From: Oscillospiraceae bacterium
GTDB lineage: Bacteria; Bacillota; Clostridia; Oscillospirales; Oscillospiraceae
Assembly (NCBI GenBank): GCA_017428565.1
Contig: JAFRQP010000097.1
Coordinates: 1-64,000, forward strand
Reading direction: 5' to 3'
Length of the DNA stretch: 64,000 bases
Shown here: piece by piece, positions 53,725 to 62,061 of the stretch
How the letters are laid out: every line of letters starts with the position of its first letter
How positions within the stretch are numbered: position 1 is the first letter of the stretch
Translations under genes and position numbers: made by a program
Notes under the pieces: model-generated
What the model was told of the DNA's origin: nothing
The model's database searches: none
Seen by the model: only the letters and a program-made list of their open reading frames with translations

Positions 53725-53751
53725 AGGGTTTTTCTCCCGTCGGTCGAAAAA

Positions 53752-53783
53752 AGTGAACAGTGAAGAGTGAAAAGTGAAAAGAG
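53752..53783 (+). repeat. GTGAAGAG repeat arm, left of four-helix gene
   Basis: The arm reads GTGAAGAGTGAAAAGTGAAA on the plus strand. A 24-base segment matches the inverted complement of 54196-54219 at 23 positions. Confidence 0.8.
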
Positions 53784-53798
53784 GATATAGAGGGGAAG

Positions 53799-54167
53799 CT
53801 AGGCTTTCTTTTCCTCATCCAGCTTTTCTTTGGCTGTTTTGATGGACGCAATGAGCATGGCCCGAATGCTGCTGCATTCATCCGTCAGCGCCATATATTC
53901 CGCTTTGGATATTTCGTCTGTTCGTTGCAAGAGCTCCAGCCAGTATCCGGTTTCATTCGTTTCCTTTAAGGCAATATGCATTTTCGCAACGAAATCGGCT
54001 CGACTGCTTGCAAACTGTGCTTCTCTGATATTAGCGCCAATGGAGGTTCCGCTTTTTCCCACCTGTTTTGAAACAATAAAGTCTCCTCCTTTTTGGAGCC
54101 TTTTCGCCAAGGACAAAATCTTTACGGCAAATTGGAGAGACTGTTCTCCCAGCACACTATCTTTCAT
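53799..54167 (-). CDS. Four-helix bundle protein (S23/IVS-protein family)
   Basis: This 122-residue protein belongs to the family encoded in 23S rRNA intervening sequences and in some variable-protein systems: VSKQVGKSGTSIGANIREAQ, then FVAKMHIALKETNETGYWLELL. The fold is a helical bundle that binds nucleic acid; function is unproven. Here the gene is not in rRNA but between polC and ispG, and is bounded by inverted GTGAAGAG repeat arms (53752-53783 and 54174-54228). The ATG at 54167 is preceded only by the repeat, which supplies GGAAGAG as a possible ribosome binding site. Confidence 0.85.
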   Translation of the reverse strand: MKDSVLGEQSLQFAVKILSLAKRLQKGGDFIVSKQVGKSGTSIGANIREAQFASSRADFVAKMHIALKETNETGYWLELLQRTDEISKAEYMALTDECSSIRAMLIASIKTAKEKLDEEKKA

Positions 54168-54173
54168 TCTGTT

Positions 54174-54228
54174 TCACTCTTCACTCTTCCAGCTTCTCTT
54201 TTCACTCTTCACTCTTCACTCTTCACTT
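54174..54228 (-). repeat. GTGAAGAG repeat arm, right of four-helix gene; ends ispG
   Basis: Tandem CACTCTT units on the plus strand form the inverted partner of 53752-53783. The ispG stop codon (54218-54216) and its last codons, giving S-E-E, lie inside this arm. Confidence 0.8.
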
Positions 54229-55271
54229 TGAATAAGCTCCATGAGCTTATTCAAGAGCTGGTCGTAGTCGTAGGTGCCGATGACCTGGCCTTTTTTGATG
54301 AGCAGGCCCTTGTCCTTGCCGCCGGCGATGCCGAAGTCGGCCTCCCGGGCCTCGCCGGGGCCGTTCACCACGCAGCCCATGACGGCCACGGTGATATCCT
54401 TGTCCAGATCCCGCACCAGGGGCTCCACCCGCTCGGCCAGGCCGATCAGGTCGATCTCCGTCCGTCCGCAGGTGGGGCAGGAGACGAATTTGACCCCGCC
54501 CTTGCGCAGCCCCGCGGCCTTCAGGATGGCGATGCCCGCCGTGACCTCCTTCACAGGGTCGGCGGTGAGGGAGACCCGGATGGTGTCCCCGATGCCCTCG
54601 GAGAGCAGGGTGCCGATGCCCACGGCGGACTGGATGGTGCCGTTCCACTCTGTCCCCGTCTCGGTGACGCCCAGGTGCAGCGGGTAAGGGAAGACCTCCG
54701 CCGCCATGCGGTAGGCCGCGATGGTCAGCGGCACGGTGGAGGATTTCAGCGACAGGCAGATGTCCTCAAAGCCGAAGCGGGTCAGCAGCTCCACATGGCC
54801 TTTGGCGCTCTCCACCATGGCCTCCGGGCAGGGGTGGCCGTATTTTTCCAGCAGGGGCTTTTCCAGGCTGCCCGCGTTGACGCCGATGCGGATGGGGATG
54901 TGCCGGGCCCGGCAGGCCTCCGCCACCTTGCGCACGTTCTCCGGCCCGCCGATGTTGCCGGGGTTGATGCGGATCTTGTCGATGCCCCGCTCCGCCGCCA
55001 GCAGCGCCAGACGGTAGTCAAAATGGATGTCCGCCACCAGGGGCAGGTCCACCTGCTCCTTGATCTTATCGATGGCCAGGGCCGCCCGCTCGTCCGGAAC
55101 GGCCAGGCGCACGATCTCGCAGCCGGCGGCCCGCAGCCGCTTGATCTGCTCCACGGTGGCCTCCACGTCCCAGGTCTTGGTGTTGCACATGGACTGGACG
55201 GTGACGGGGGCTCCCCCGCCGATCTTCTGCCCGCCCACGGTGATCTGTCTGGTATGTTCTCTTGTATGCAT
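54216..55271 (-). CDS. ispG: 4-hydroxy-3-methylbut-2-enyl diphosphate synthase
   Basis: This 351-residue [4Fe-4S] enzyme works near the end of the MEP pathway. VQSMCNTKTWD, IRINPGNIG, LHLGVTETGT and the cluster cysteines in FVSCPTCGRTEID and GCVVNGPGEA are visible. The ATG at 55271 follows AGGTG. The last residues come from the inverted repeat arm, so the natural C-terminus may have been replaced. Confidence 0.96.
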   Translation of the reverse strand: MHTREHTRQITVGGQKIGGGAPVTVQSMCNTKTWDVEATVEQIKRLRAAGCEIVRLAVPDERAALAIDKIKEQVDLPLVADIHFDYRLALLAAERGIDKIRINPGNIGGPENVRKVAEACRARHIPIRIGVNAGSLEKPLLEKYGHPCPEAMVESAKGHVELLTRFGFEDICLSLKSSTVPLTIAAYRMAAEVFPYPLHLGVTETGTEWNGTIQSAVGIGTLLSEGIGDTIRVSLTADPVKEVTAGIAILKAAGLRKGGVKFVSCPTCGRTEIDLIGLAERVEPLVRDLDKDITVAVMGCVVNGPGEAREADFGIAGGKDKGLLIKKGQVIGTYDYDQLLNKLMELIQSEE

Positions 55272-55311
55272 CAAAGCACCTGCTTTCGTTTTGTACATAG
55301 CTTTTCAAGAT

Positions 55312-55340
55312 ACTATACCACGGATTGTCCCTCTTGGCAA
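55312..55340 (-). promoter_or_regulatory. Promoter of ispG
   Basis: On the minus strand TTGCCA (55340-55335) and TATAGT (55317-55312) are 17 bases apart. Confidence 0.65.
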
Positions 55341-55394
55341 ATGGAAAAGCGGGCGGCGTTTTCGCCCGGGGCGGACAAAAAGCGCGCAGCCGTC

Positions 55395-55431
55395 TTGCAG
55401 TTTCCGGGAAAGTGTGTTAGGATAACCTAAC
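55395..55431 (+). promoter_or_regulatory. feoAB promoter with DtxR-like operator
   Basis: TTGCAG (55395-55400) and TAGGAT (55418-55423) are 17 bases apart. A perfect palindrome GTTAGG-ATAA-CCTAAC (55416-55431) covers the -10 box and resembles DtxR/IdeR boxes, so iron should repress the operon. Confidence 0.75.
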
Positions 55432-55468
55432 CCAAAAGACTAACGAAAAAGAAAACCAGGTGAATACC

Positions 55469-57814
55469 ATGACCATACGCGACTGCAAGCCCGGGCAGAG
55501 CGCCCGCATCCTCTCCGTGGGGGGCGAAGGTGCTCTTCGTCAGCATTTTCTGGATATGGGCGTGATCCCCGGCGCGGAGCTGACCGTGGTGAAGCTGGCC
55601 CCCATGGGCGACCCCATGGAGCTGCGCATTCACGGCTATGAGCTGACCCTTCGCCTGGCCGATGCGGAGAAGATCCAGGCGGAGCCCCTGGCCGCCCCCA
55701 CGGAGGAGGCGAAGGAGGAGCAGCGCCTGCGGGAGAGTTTTCACCCGGGCCTTGGCGAGGAGGGCAAGTTCCACCCCAAGGGCACGGGCGATCCCCTGCC
55801 GGAGACGGAGACGCTGAGCTTTGCCCTGGTGGGCAACCAGAACAGCGGCAAAACCACCCTCTTCAACCAGCTCACCGGCTCCAACCAGCATGTGGGCAAC
55901 TTCCCCGGCGTCACCGTGGACCGGAAGGACGGCGTCATCCGCGGCTACCCCAAGACCCTCATCACCGACCTGCCGGGCATCTACTCCATGTCCCCCTACT
56001 CCAGCGAGGAGCTGGTGTCCCGGGACTTCGTGCTGAAGGAAAAGCCCAAGGCCATCATCAACATCGTAGACGCCACCAACATCCAGCGCAACCTCTATCT
56101 CACGGTGCAGCTGCTGGAGATGGGCGTGCCCATGGTGGTGGCGCTGAATATGATGGACGAGATGCGCGGCAACGGCGGCTCCGTGGACGTGAACGCCATG
56201 GAGGCCCTGCTGGGGGTGCCGGTGGTGCCCATCTCGGCGGCCAAGAACCAGGGCGTGGACGAGCTGGTGAAGCACGCCGTCCACATCGCCCGCTACCAGG
56301 AGAAGCCCCTGCGCCAGGACTTCTGCGGCGCGGAGGATCACGGCGGCGCGGTGCACCGCTGTCTGCACGCGGTGGTGCATCTCATCGAGGATCACGCCCG
56401 CCGGGTGGGTCTGCCGGTGCGCTTCGCGGCCAGCAAGCTCATCGAGGGGGACGAGCTGATCCTCAAGCAGCTGGAACTGGACGAGAACGAGACGGAAATG
56501 CTGGAGCATATCAAGCTCCAGTTGGAAAAGGAGCGGGGGCTGGATCCCAGCGCCGCCATGGCGGACATGCGCTTTGCCTTTATCGGCCGGGTCTGCGCCC
56601 AGTGCGTCCGCCGCCCCCGGGAGAGCCGGGAGCATCTGCGCTCCCAGCGGCTGGACCGGGTGCTGACGGGGAAATACACCGCCCTGCCCGTCTTCGTCTG
56701 CATCATGGCCCTGGTCTTCTATCTGACCTTCGCGGTGATCGGCGCCTGGCTGCAGGAGCTGCTGGAGCTGGGCGTGGGCTGGCTCACCGGGACGGTGGAC
56801 GCGGCGCTGAGCGCCGCGAACGTGAACCCCGCCATCCACAGTCTCATCATCGACGGCATTTTTGAGGGCGTGGGCAGCGTTTTGAGCTTCCTGCCCATCA
56901 TCGTGGTCATGTTCCTCTTCCTCTCCCTGCTGGAGGACAGCGGCTACATCGCCCGGGTGGCCTTTTTCATGGACAAGCTCCTGCGGAAGATCGGCCTTTC
57001 GGGGCGGAGCATCGTGCCCATGCTCATCGGCTTCGGCTGCACGGTGCCCGCGGTCATGTCCACCCGCACCCTGCCCAGCGAGCGGGACCGGAAAATGACC
57101 ATCCTGCTGACGCCCTTCATGAGCTGCTCGGCCAAGCTCCCCATCTACGCCTTTTTTGTCAGCGCCTTCTTCCCCCGGTCCGGCTGGCTGGTGATGACGG
57201 GGCTCTATCTGCTGGGGATCTGCATTGCGATCCTGGCGGCGCTGCTCTTCAAAAACACCCTCTTCCGGGGCGAGGCGGTGCCCTTCGTGATGGAGCTGCC
57301 CAACTACCGCCTGCCCAGCCCCCGGAGCGTGCTGCAGCTCCTGTGGGAAAAGGCCAAGGACTTTCTGCAGCGTGCCTTCTCCGTCATCCTCATCGCCACC
57401 ATCGTGGTCTGGTTCCTGCAGAGCTTCGATCTGCACTTCAACCTGGTTGCCGACTCCCGCGACAGCATCTTGGCCCTGCTGGCCGGCTGGATCGCCCCGC
57501 TGCTCTCCCCCCTGGGTCTGGGAGACTGGCGCATCGCCACCTCCCTCATCAGCGGCTTCATGGCCAAGGAGAGCGTGGTCTCCGTGCTGGAGATCCTCTT
57601 TGCGGACGGGATCGCCGGCGCGCTGAGCACCCTGGGCGCCGGGTGTCTGCTGGTGTTCAGCCTGCTCTACACCCCCTGTGTGGCGGCCATCGCCTCCATC
57701 CGGCGGGAGCTGGGCCGGAGCTGGGCCCTGGGCGTGGTGCTCTGGCAGTGCGGCATCGCCTGGCTGGCCGCCCTGCTGCTGCGGCTCCTGGGGTTGGCGC
57801 TGGGCCTCGGCTGA
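55469..57814 (+). CDS. feoB: FeoA-FeoB fusion ferrous iron transporter
   Basis: This 781-residue protein begins with a FeoA/SH3-like domain (residues 1-75), followed by a linker and the FeoB G domain: G1 GNQNSGKTT at about 122-130, G3 DLPGIYS, G4 NMMD. Residues 410-780 form the membrane part with gate motifs (FGCTVPAVMSTRTL, LTPFMSCSAKLPIY). It imports Fe(II). The ATG at 55469 fits AGGTG. A Cys-rich partner follows 12 bases downstream. Confidence 0.95.
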   Translation: MTIRDCKPGQSARILSVGGEGALRQHFLDMGVIPGAELTVVKLAPMGDPMELRIHGYELTLRLADAEKIQAEPLAAPTEEAKEEQRLRESFHPGLGEEGKFHPKGTGDPLPETETLSFALVGNQNSGKTTLFNQLTGSNQHVGNFPGVTVDRKDGVIRGYPKTLITDLPGIYSMSPYSSEELVSRDFVLKEKPKAIINIVDATNIQRNLYLTVQLLEMGVPMVVALNMMDEMRGNGGSVDVNAMEALLGVPVVPISAAKNQGVDELVKHAVHIARYQEKPLRQDFCGAEDHGGAVHRCLHAVVHLIEDHARRVGLPVRFAASKLIEGDELILKQLELDENETEMLEHIKLQLEKERGLDPSAAMADMRFAFIGRVCAQCVRRPRESREHLRSQRLDRVLTGKYTALPVFVCIMALVFYLTFAVIGAWLQELLELGVGWLTGTVDAALSAANVNPAIHSLIIDGIFEGVGSVLSFLPIIVVMFLFLSLLEDSGYIARVAFFMDKLLRKIGLSGRSIVPMLIGFGCTVPAVMSTRTLPSERDRKMTILLTPFMSCSAKLPIYAFFVSAFFPRSGWLVMTGLYLLGICIAILAALLFKNTLFRGEAVPFVMELPNYRLPSPRSVLQLLWEKAKDFLQRAFSVILIATIVVWFLQSFDLHFNLVADSRDSILALLAGWIAPLLSPLGLGDWRIATSLISGFMAKESVVSVLEILFADGIAGALSTLGAGCLLVFSLLYTPCVAAIASIRRELGRSWALGVVLWQCGIAWLAALLLRLLGLALGLG

Positions 57815-57826
57815 GGAGGCGAGGAC

Positions 57827-58036
57827 ATGGGGATTTTCGACTGGCTGCTGCTGGGCCTGATCCTGCTCGCCGCGGCCTTCGCCCTGCGCAGGACGCTCCG
57901 CTCCAAGGGCAGCTGCAGCTGCGGCGGCAGCTGCTCCGGCTGCAGCGGCAACTGCGCAAGCTGCGGCGGCAACTGCGCAAGCTGCGGGCAGAGCTGCACC
58001 TGCGGCAAGGCCGGCAAAACGCCGCCCGAGGGCTGA
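57827..58036 (+). CDS. FeoB-associated Cys-rich membrane protein
   Basis: This 69-residue protein has one N-terminal membrane helix (WLLLGLILLAAAFAL) and a C-terminal half of near-periodic Cys-Gly-Ser repeats (CSCGGSCSGCSGNCASCGG). Such FeoB-associated proteins are found after feoB in Clostridia; an iron-binding or FeoC-like role is assumed. GAGGAGGCGAGG precedes the ATG. Confidence 0.88.
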   Translation: MGIFDWLLLGLILLAAAFALRRTLRSKGSCSCGGSCSGCSGNCASCGGNCASCGQSCTCGKAGKTPPEG

Positions 58037-58056
58037 TTCTTCCCAAACACGCACAA

Positions 58057-58296
58057 AAACCACCCGGTTGGGTGGTTTCAATGTGTAGACAAACCCCAAA
58101 GCATGTCATTGCGAGCCAGTGCTCACACTGGCGTGGCAATCCGTTCTTCTTCAAAAAGCCCGTGTTTTCAAGGCTTTCAGGTTACGGATCGCCACACCGC
58201 TTTTTGCCTTCGGCAAAAATGCAGACATCGGTCACTGGTTCGCGATGACAGAAACCAACTTTGTCTACAGTCTGAAACCACCCGGTTGGGTGGTTT
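58057..58296. repeat. 240-bp palindromic element with terminator hairpins at both ends
   Basis: Identical 22-base hairpins AAACCACCCGGTTGGGTGGTTT lie at 58057-58078 and 58275-58296. Inside them, flanks ending GTAGACAAA and TTTGTCTAC are inverted, and TGTCATTGCGAGCCAGTG pairs imperfectly with the inverted segment near 58232-58250. The outer hairpin with its T run also terminates feoAB. A copy of part of this unit is at 45710-45752. Confidence 0.75.
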
Positions 58297-58342
58297 TTTG
58301 TTTGGGAAAGGCGCCGATACGGCTTGTTCCTAAAGCATCCTC

Positions 58343-59002
58343 TTATACAAGCTTCCTGCGTATGATCCAGTATATGAGGGAGCCAAGGGGGATCGACAGC
58401 GTAAAGCTGAACCCATTGACAAAGATCCGCAGATTGAAGAAGACCAGTGCCATCACGATATACAGGCCGTACTTGGAGGGCTTTTTGCGGATGATGTCCA
58501 CTATGGTCACAATGATGAAGCCCAAGTTGAGGAGGTACCAGCCCCATTGGAGGATTCTGTTGGATGTCAGCTTGGTTGCCTTCATCTGCCCCTCCGGAAC
58601 CTGGGTGATACGGAAGGTGACAAGCCCGCTCCCCTCCTCGGTTTTCCAATACTCGATCAAGAGGGCGTTGTATTCATCGTTCCGCGGGAGACGGAAGATT
58701 CCCTGAACCAGAGTTCCTTCCGCGTTCCTGCTCTCGGTATACTGCACCAGCTCCAGCTGCTCCGGCTCAAGCGGCACCCAGTTGGCGCAAAGCTCCTCAA
58801 AGCCCGTGCGCAAGGCCATCTCGCTGTCCTCAAAGGGATAGAACAAGTCCCGAAACGCATCATAATCCTCCCTGTTCAGAGCCGTCACCATCGCGGACAT
58901 CTGCCCTTCCAGGACTTCGTTTTTTAGCTGGCCGCAGCCTGAGAGGATCAGGCAGCAGACCAACAGCAGCGCCATCAGCAGGATCCGAAATCGTTTTTTC
59001 AT
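58343..59002 (-). CDS. Lipoprotein with C-terminal membrane helices, unknown function
   Basis: This 219-residue protein has a lipobox ILSGC at about residue 23 and a small extracellular domain (residues 25-145) like DUF3887-type proteins (VTALNREDYDAFRDLF). Two membrane helices follow (about 150-168 and 180-210). It is not confidently recognised. GAAGGGAG precedes the ATG. Confidence 0.6.
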   Translation of the reverse strand: MKKRFRILLMALLLVCCLILSGCGQLKNEVLEGQMSAMVTALNREDYDAFRDLFYPFEDSEMALRTGFEELCANWVPLEPEQLELVQYTESRNAEGTLVQGIFRLPRNDEYNALLIEYWKTEEGSGLVTFRITQVPEGQMKATKLTSNRILQWGWYLLNLGFIIVTIVDIIRKKPSKYGLYIVMALVFFNLRIFVNGFSFTLSIPLGSLIYWIIRRKLV

Positions 59003-59121
59003 GTTTTACGCTCCCTTCGCAGTCTTTCCTTGTCGCAGTTTTTGGGTCTCTGCCAGTATAACGTTTGAAAACGCAAAAAGGTTTCAGCGGTTTTATCTTT
59101 TTTCTCCTGACAGCCCGGGTC

Positions 59122-59616
59122 CTACAGACCGAAGACGAGATCGTCCCCGTCCAGCTCCGGCAGGAGCTGAAAGCCCAGGGAGGCGTACAGCCTCTGCGCT
59201 CTCTCGTTGTCTTTCTCTGTGGCCAGCTTGATGGGCTTTTCCGGGTCTGCGGCTTTCAGAAGCCGGATCGCCAGCCGCGCCGCGGCTTTCCCGTAGCCCT
59301 TTCCCTGCTGCCTTTTGTCTATGAAGAAGCTCCAGGAATACGCATCTCCTTCGCCCAGCCATGCGCAGAGGTTGATAAAGCCTACGGGTTCCCCCCGCTC
59401 GCCGCAGATGAGGCAGGGATAGTTGTCCTCCGGGAACAAATAGGCTCTTCCGATGGAGAACCACGCGGGATTCACCAGTTCCCTCTGCTCGTCGGTAAGC
59501 TGGCAGGTATAGCACGCGTAGATCAGATCCTCTTCCGTCTCCAGCGGCCGGAAACGGACACGGGAATTGCCCCAACATGCAGCGTCAATCGCTTTCAATT
59601 CATTTCGCAGCGCCAT
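59122..59616 (-). CDS. GNAT family N-acetyltransferase
   Basis: This 164-residue protein has the GNAT acetyl-CoA site (FFIDKRQQGKGYGKAAARLAI, about 97-117) and the later ATEKDNERAQRLYASLGF. It acetylates a small amine; the fold is closest to spermidine/aminoglycoside-type members, but substrate is unknown. GGAGGG precedes the ATG. Confidence 0.88.
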   Translation of the reverse strand: MALRNELKAIDAACWGNSRVRFRPLETEEDLIYACYTCQLTDEQRELVNPAWFSIGRAYLFPEDNYPCLICGERGEPVGFINLCAWLGEGDAYSWSFFIDKRQQGKGYGKAAARLAIRLLKAADPEKPIKLATEKDNERAQRLYASLGFQLLPELDGDDLVFGL

Positions 59617-59738
59617 GGAAGTCCCTCCAAATCATTTTTGCGAATACCGGCACCCGTTTGCGGAAGCATCCGCCCCGAAACGATCCTGTGCGCCGCGATC
59701 ACGCGCTTTGCCGCCGCCAACGGCCTGCGCAGCTCCCC

Positions 59739-60743
59739 TCAGCCCATGTACGCCCCGAAGTCGATGGGCGCGGTCAGCGCATGTTCGGAGTCGTCGAGGC
59801 AGGCTTTGATCGCGCCGGGATCGTCCCCCGCCTTCTTCAGCGCCTCCACCCTGGTGTACCACAGCGGCTTCAGACAGCGGTACAGCATCAGCGCCGTATC
59901 CTTTTCCAGCTGAGAGAAGCGATAGGATTCGGAGGCGATCTGCAGGGCCTTGCAGATTCCGGAGACGCCGTCGCTCTCCCGCATCAGGTAGTTGAGAAAG
60001 ACCTCCCTGCCGCAGAGGTTGAAATCATACACGCCGACGAATCTGCCCTCCTCATCCAGAAGGATATTGGAGGCATTGAGATCGGCCTGGAACACGGAGC
60101 CGGGAAGCTTTCGATACACCGGCTCCAGCGCGGCCCGGTTCTCCGTCCAGAGCCGCCAGATCCGCTCGACCTGTTCTCTGTATTCGTCGGGCAGCGTGTC
60201 CGCGGTTTCCTTCCAGGCCAGGGCGTTTTCCAGCACTTCGTCCGTCTTGTCGCTGGGGCAGAAGGTGTCGAACAGGCAGTAGGCCGAGGGATAGGCCGTA
60301 TAGTCCAGATGCAGCGCGGCGATCCTGGCTGTCATCCGCCAGATGTCCCGCAGATAGCTGTCATAGAGCGCGGAATTCTGTCCGAAGTCGTCCGAAAACC
60401 GGTCTTCGACAGGATGATAGGGCGCAAATTCCTCGGCGTAGGCCGCGCATCTGTGCCCGCGGAAATCGACGAGGGGAAAGGCGCCGGACTTGTCCCGGAA
60501 GATCCGGGGGCAAAAATAGCCTAGCCTGCGATATTCCTCCACCGTCCTTTGCCAGACGGCGATCTTCTCGGGGAAGGTGAAATCGTTATCGGCGAGCTTG
60601 ATCACAACTTTGCCGCCCGCGGCCCTTTCCACGATAAAGGTCGCTCTGAAATCAGCGTCGCCCCGGCTGGTATCGATCTCCCGGGCGGCAAGCGGCGCGC
60701 CGTCAAAAAACAGGGAAAACACGCTTTTGATCTCGTCATCCAT
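59739..60743 (-). CDS. Phosphotransferase of the APH/choline kinase superfamily
   Basis: This 334-residue protein shows the APH-like catalytic loop FQADLNASNILLDEEGR (about 218-234) and metal motif GVYDFNL. An N-lobe Lys in GGKVVIKLAD fits ATP binding. It may phosphorylate an antibiotic or a metabolite; nothing in the context decides. TAGGAGA precedes the ATG. A P-loop kinase gene lies upstream. Confidence 0.82.
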   Translation of the reverse strand: MDDEIKSVFSLFFDGAPLAAREIDTSRGDADFRATFIVERAAGGKVVIKLADNDFTFPEKIAVWQRTVEEYRRLGYFCPRIFRDKSGAFPLVDFRGHRCAAYAEEFAPYHPVEDRFSDDFGQNSALYDSYLRDIWRMTARIAALHLDYTAYPSAYCLFDTFCPSDKTDEVLENALAWKETADTLPDEYREQVERIWRLWTENRAALEPVYRKLPGSVFQADLNASNILLDEEGRFVGVYDFNLCGREVFLNYLMRESDGVSGICKALQIASESYRFSQLEKDTALMLYRCLKPLWYTRVEALKKAGDDPGAIKACLDDSEHALTAPIDFGAYMG

Positions 60744-60780
60744 GTGCTGATTCTCCTAAAATAAAAGAAGCGGCTGCGCC

Positions 60781-61332
60781 TCAAAGCTGAAACGCTTCTT
60801 TGATGATCTTGGCAACCTCGTCGGGCTCTTTGTCGGCGTTTTCGATCCTGAGATAGGGCGCAAAGGGAAACTCTCCCTCGCGGCTGACGCAGCGGTGCCT
60901 GCTGTCGTCGTTGATCAGACGCCGATCCGACGCCGCAAGATCCCGTTTGGAGGCCTTGTTTTTCAGCCGGTTTTCCGTCCTGTTTCGTTCCAGCCTGATC
61001 TCCTGGGGCGCAATGAGCTCAACATAATAGAACTCCGTTCCGTAGGGCCTGAAAATCGACTTGACGTGCTCCAGGTACTCCCACTCCGACGGCATGTCGA
61101 AATCCATCATATAGGTAAAGATCATCCCGTAGCGATCGGACGCCGCAAAGTTCCGAAAGATCACTTCCCGCAGCTCGTCTCTGGTTCTCCCGTCGAATCT
61201 GCCGAAGATCTCGATGACGGGTTCGATGGTCATATGGTTGTGAAAGAGCCGCAAATCGGTGATCTTCATCAGCTCCTGGCCAACGGTCATTTTCCCTACC
61301 GCGGCGTCTCCGATCAGGAACAACAGTTTCAT
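60781..61332 (-). CDS. P-loop nucleotide kinase-like protein
   Basis: This 183-residue protein starts with a Walker A segment LIGDAAVGKMTVG and has R-rich lid-like residues (RLERNRTENR), like AAA-type shikimate/nucleotide kinases. Substrate is unknown. The ATG at 61332 is chosen because GGAGGTG lies 6 bases upstream. Confidence 0.8.
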   Translation of the reverse strand: MKLLFLIGDAAVGKMTVGQELMKITDLRLFHNHMTIEPVIEIFGRFDGRTRDELREVIFRNFAASDRYGMIFTYMMDFDMPSEWEYLEHVKSIFRPYGTEFYYVELIAPQEIRLERNRTENRLKNKASKRDLAASDRRLINDDSRHRCVSREGEFPFAPYLRIENADKEPDEVAKIIKEAFQL

Positions 61333-61442
61333 TGCGCACCTCCGAAGCTTCTGCTTGTTAAGAGGATTATAGCCTATTCTTTCGCGCACTTCAAGAAAGA
61401 AAAGCTCTTCTGCCGCCAAAGGCAAAAGAGCTTTCCGCTATG

Positions 61443-61574
61443 ACGAGAGAGGAGACTTGTTTGCATTTTGTTTTCCCTTGCGGGGGACGGGAAAACAAAA
61501 TCAATGTGTCCACCAGTTTTTGAACTGGTGGACGAACATGCCCTATGGCATGTTCGGACATGATTCAAGTCTCC
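61443..61574 (+). repeat. 132-bp structured direct repeat, copy 1
   Basis: This unit is nearly identical to 61681-61812. It opens with CGAGAGAGGAGACTTG, the same as the 3' end of the nearby tRNA-Leu gene, and closes with inverted CAAGTCTCC. Three stem-loops lie inside: ATTTTGTTTTCCC, GTCCACCAGTT and CGAACATGCC each with their complements. Confidence 0.85.
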
Positions 61575-61680
61575 ATTCTCTGAAACAAATTGCTGCATTC
61601 CGTGGAGTCTTCGGGAAGGAAGATAGTGTGAAAGAAACCCAGGAGGGGTGTCTTTCACGTTCAATAACCCCGCCGCGCGG
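61575..61680. other. Spacer between the two repeat copies
   Basis: This 106-base stretch holds a hairpin (GTGAAAGA with TCTTTCAC, about 61628-61658) and otherwise nothing recognised. Confidence 0.4.
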
Positions 61681-61812
61681 ACGAGAGAGGAGACTTGCTT
61701 GCATTTTGTTTTCCCTTGCGGGGGACGGGAAAACAAAATCAATGTGTCCACCAGTTTTTGAACTGGTGGACGAACATGCCCTATGGCATGTTCGGACATG
61801 ATTCAAGTCTCC
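61681..61812 (+). repeat. 132-bp structured direct repeat, copy 2
   Basis: This is the second copy, 238 bases downstream of copy 1 with one base change noticed. The sequence just after it (TCCTCTACCA) reads like a tRNA 3' end on the plus strand, but no full tRNA precedes it. Confidence 0.85.
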
Positions 61813-61824
61813 TCCTCTACCAAA

Positions 61825-61859
61825 AAATGACGGGTACCCGTTGGGTACCCGTCATTTTT
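61825..61859 (-). terminator. Terminator of tRNA-Leu
   Basis: TGACGGGTACCC pairs perfectly with GGGTACCCGTCA over a three-base loop, with T or A runs on both sides. It begins at the tRNA 3' end. Confidence 0.85.
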
Positions 61860-61944
61860 TGGTGCGAGAGAGGAGACTTGAACTCCCACGTCGGTTGACA
61901 CACGCCCCTCAAACGTGCCTGTCTACCTGTTCCAGCACTCTCGC
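61860..61944 (-). tRNA. tRNA-Leu (anticodon GAG)
   Basis: The minus strand reads GCGAGAG ... CTCTCGC ACCA with a seven-pair acceptor stem. The anticodon loop is TTGAGGG, anticodon GAG, with stem CACGT/GCGTG-like pairing. A long variable arm typical of Leu tRNA and the T-loop TTCAAGT follow. The 3' CCA is encoded. Length is 85 bases. Confidence 0.92.
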
Positions 61945-62017
61945 ATACAGCCGGTGCTCCGGCTCCATTGAAAGCCGTTTGCACCCATTTGGCCTTGCCA
62001 CATTTAAGGCAAAGGCT

Positions 62018-62045
62018 ATTATAGCAGAGAAAAAGCGTTTGTCAA
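62018..62045 (-). promoter_or_regulatory. Promoter of tRNA-Leu
   Basis: On the minus strand TTGACA (62045-62040) and TATAAT (62023-62018) are 16 bases apart, both consensus hexamers, as expected for a strongly expressed tRNA. Confidence 0.85.
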
Positions 62046-62061
62046 GGATTATTTTCCGTTC

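Noticed and set aside
50197..53763. 1188-codon open frame opposite polC
   Set aside because: It is in exact antisense register with polC and shows no domain; explained by avoidance of TTA, CTA and TCA codons.
55427..58099. 890-codon open frame opposite feoB
   Set aside because: Antisense register shadow of the FeoA-FeoB gene, Gln/His/Gly-rich and without start signals.
61374..61801. Open frames across the 132-bp repeats
   Set aside because: They exist only because the repeat is duplicated, have no ribosome binding site and show hairpins rather than coding features.
61801..61822. Second tRNA on the plus strand
   Set aside because: A 3'-like end with CCA is visible, but no matching acceptor 5' strand or anticodon arm lies upstream; at most a remnant.
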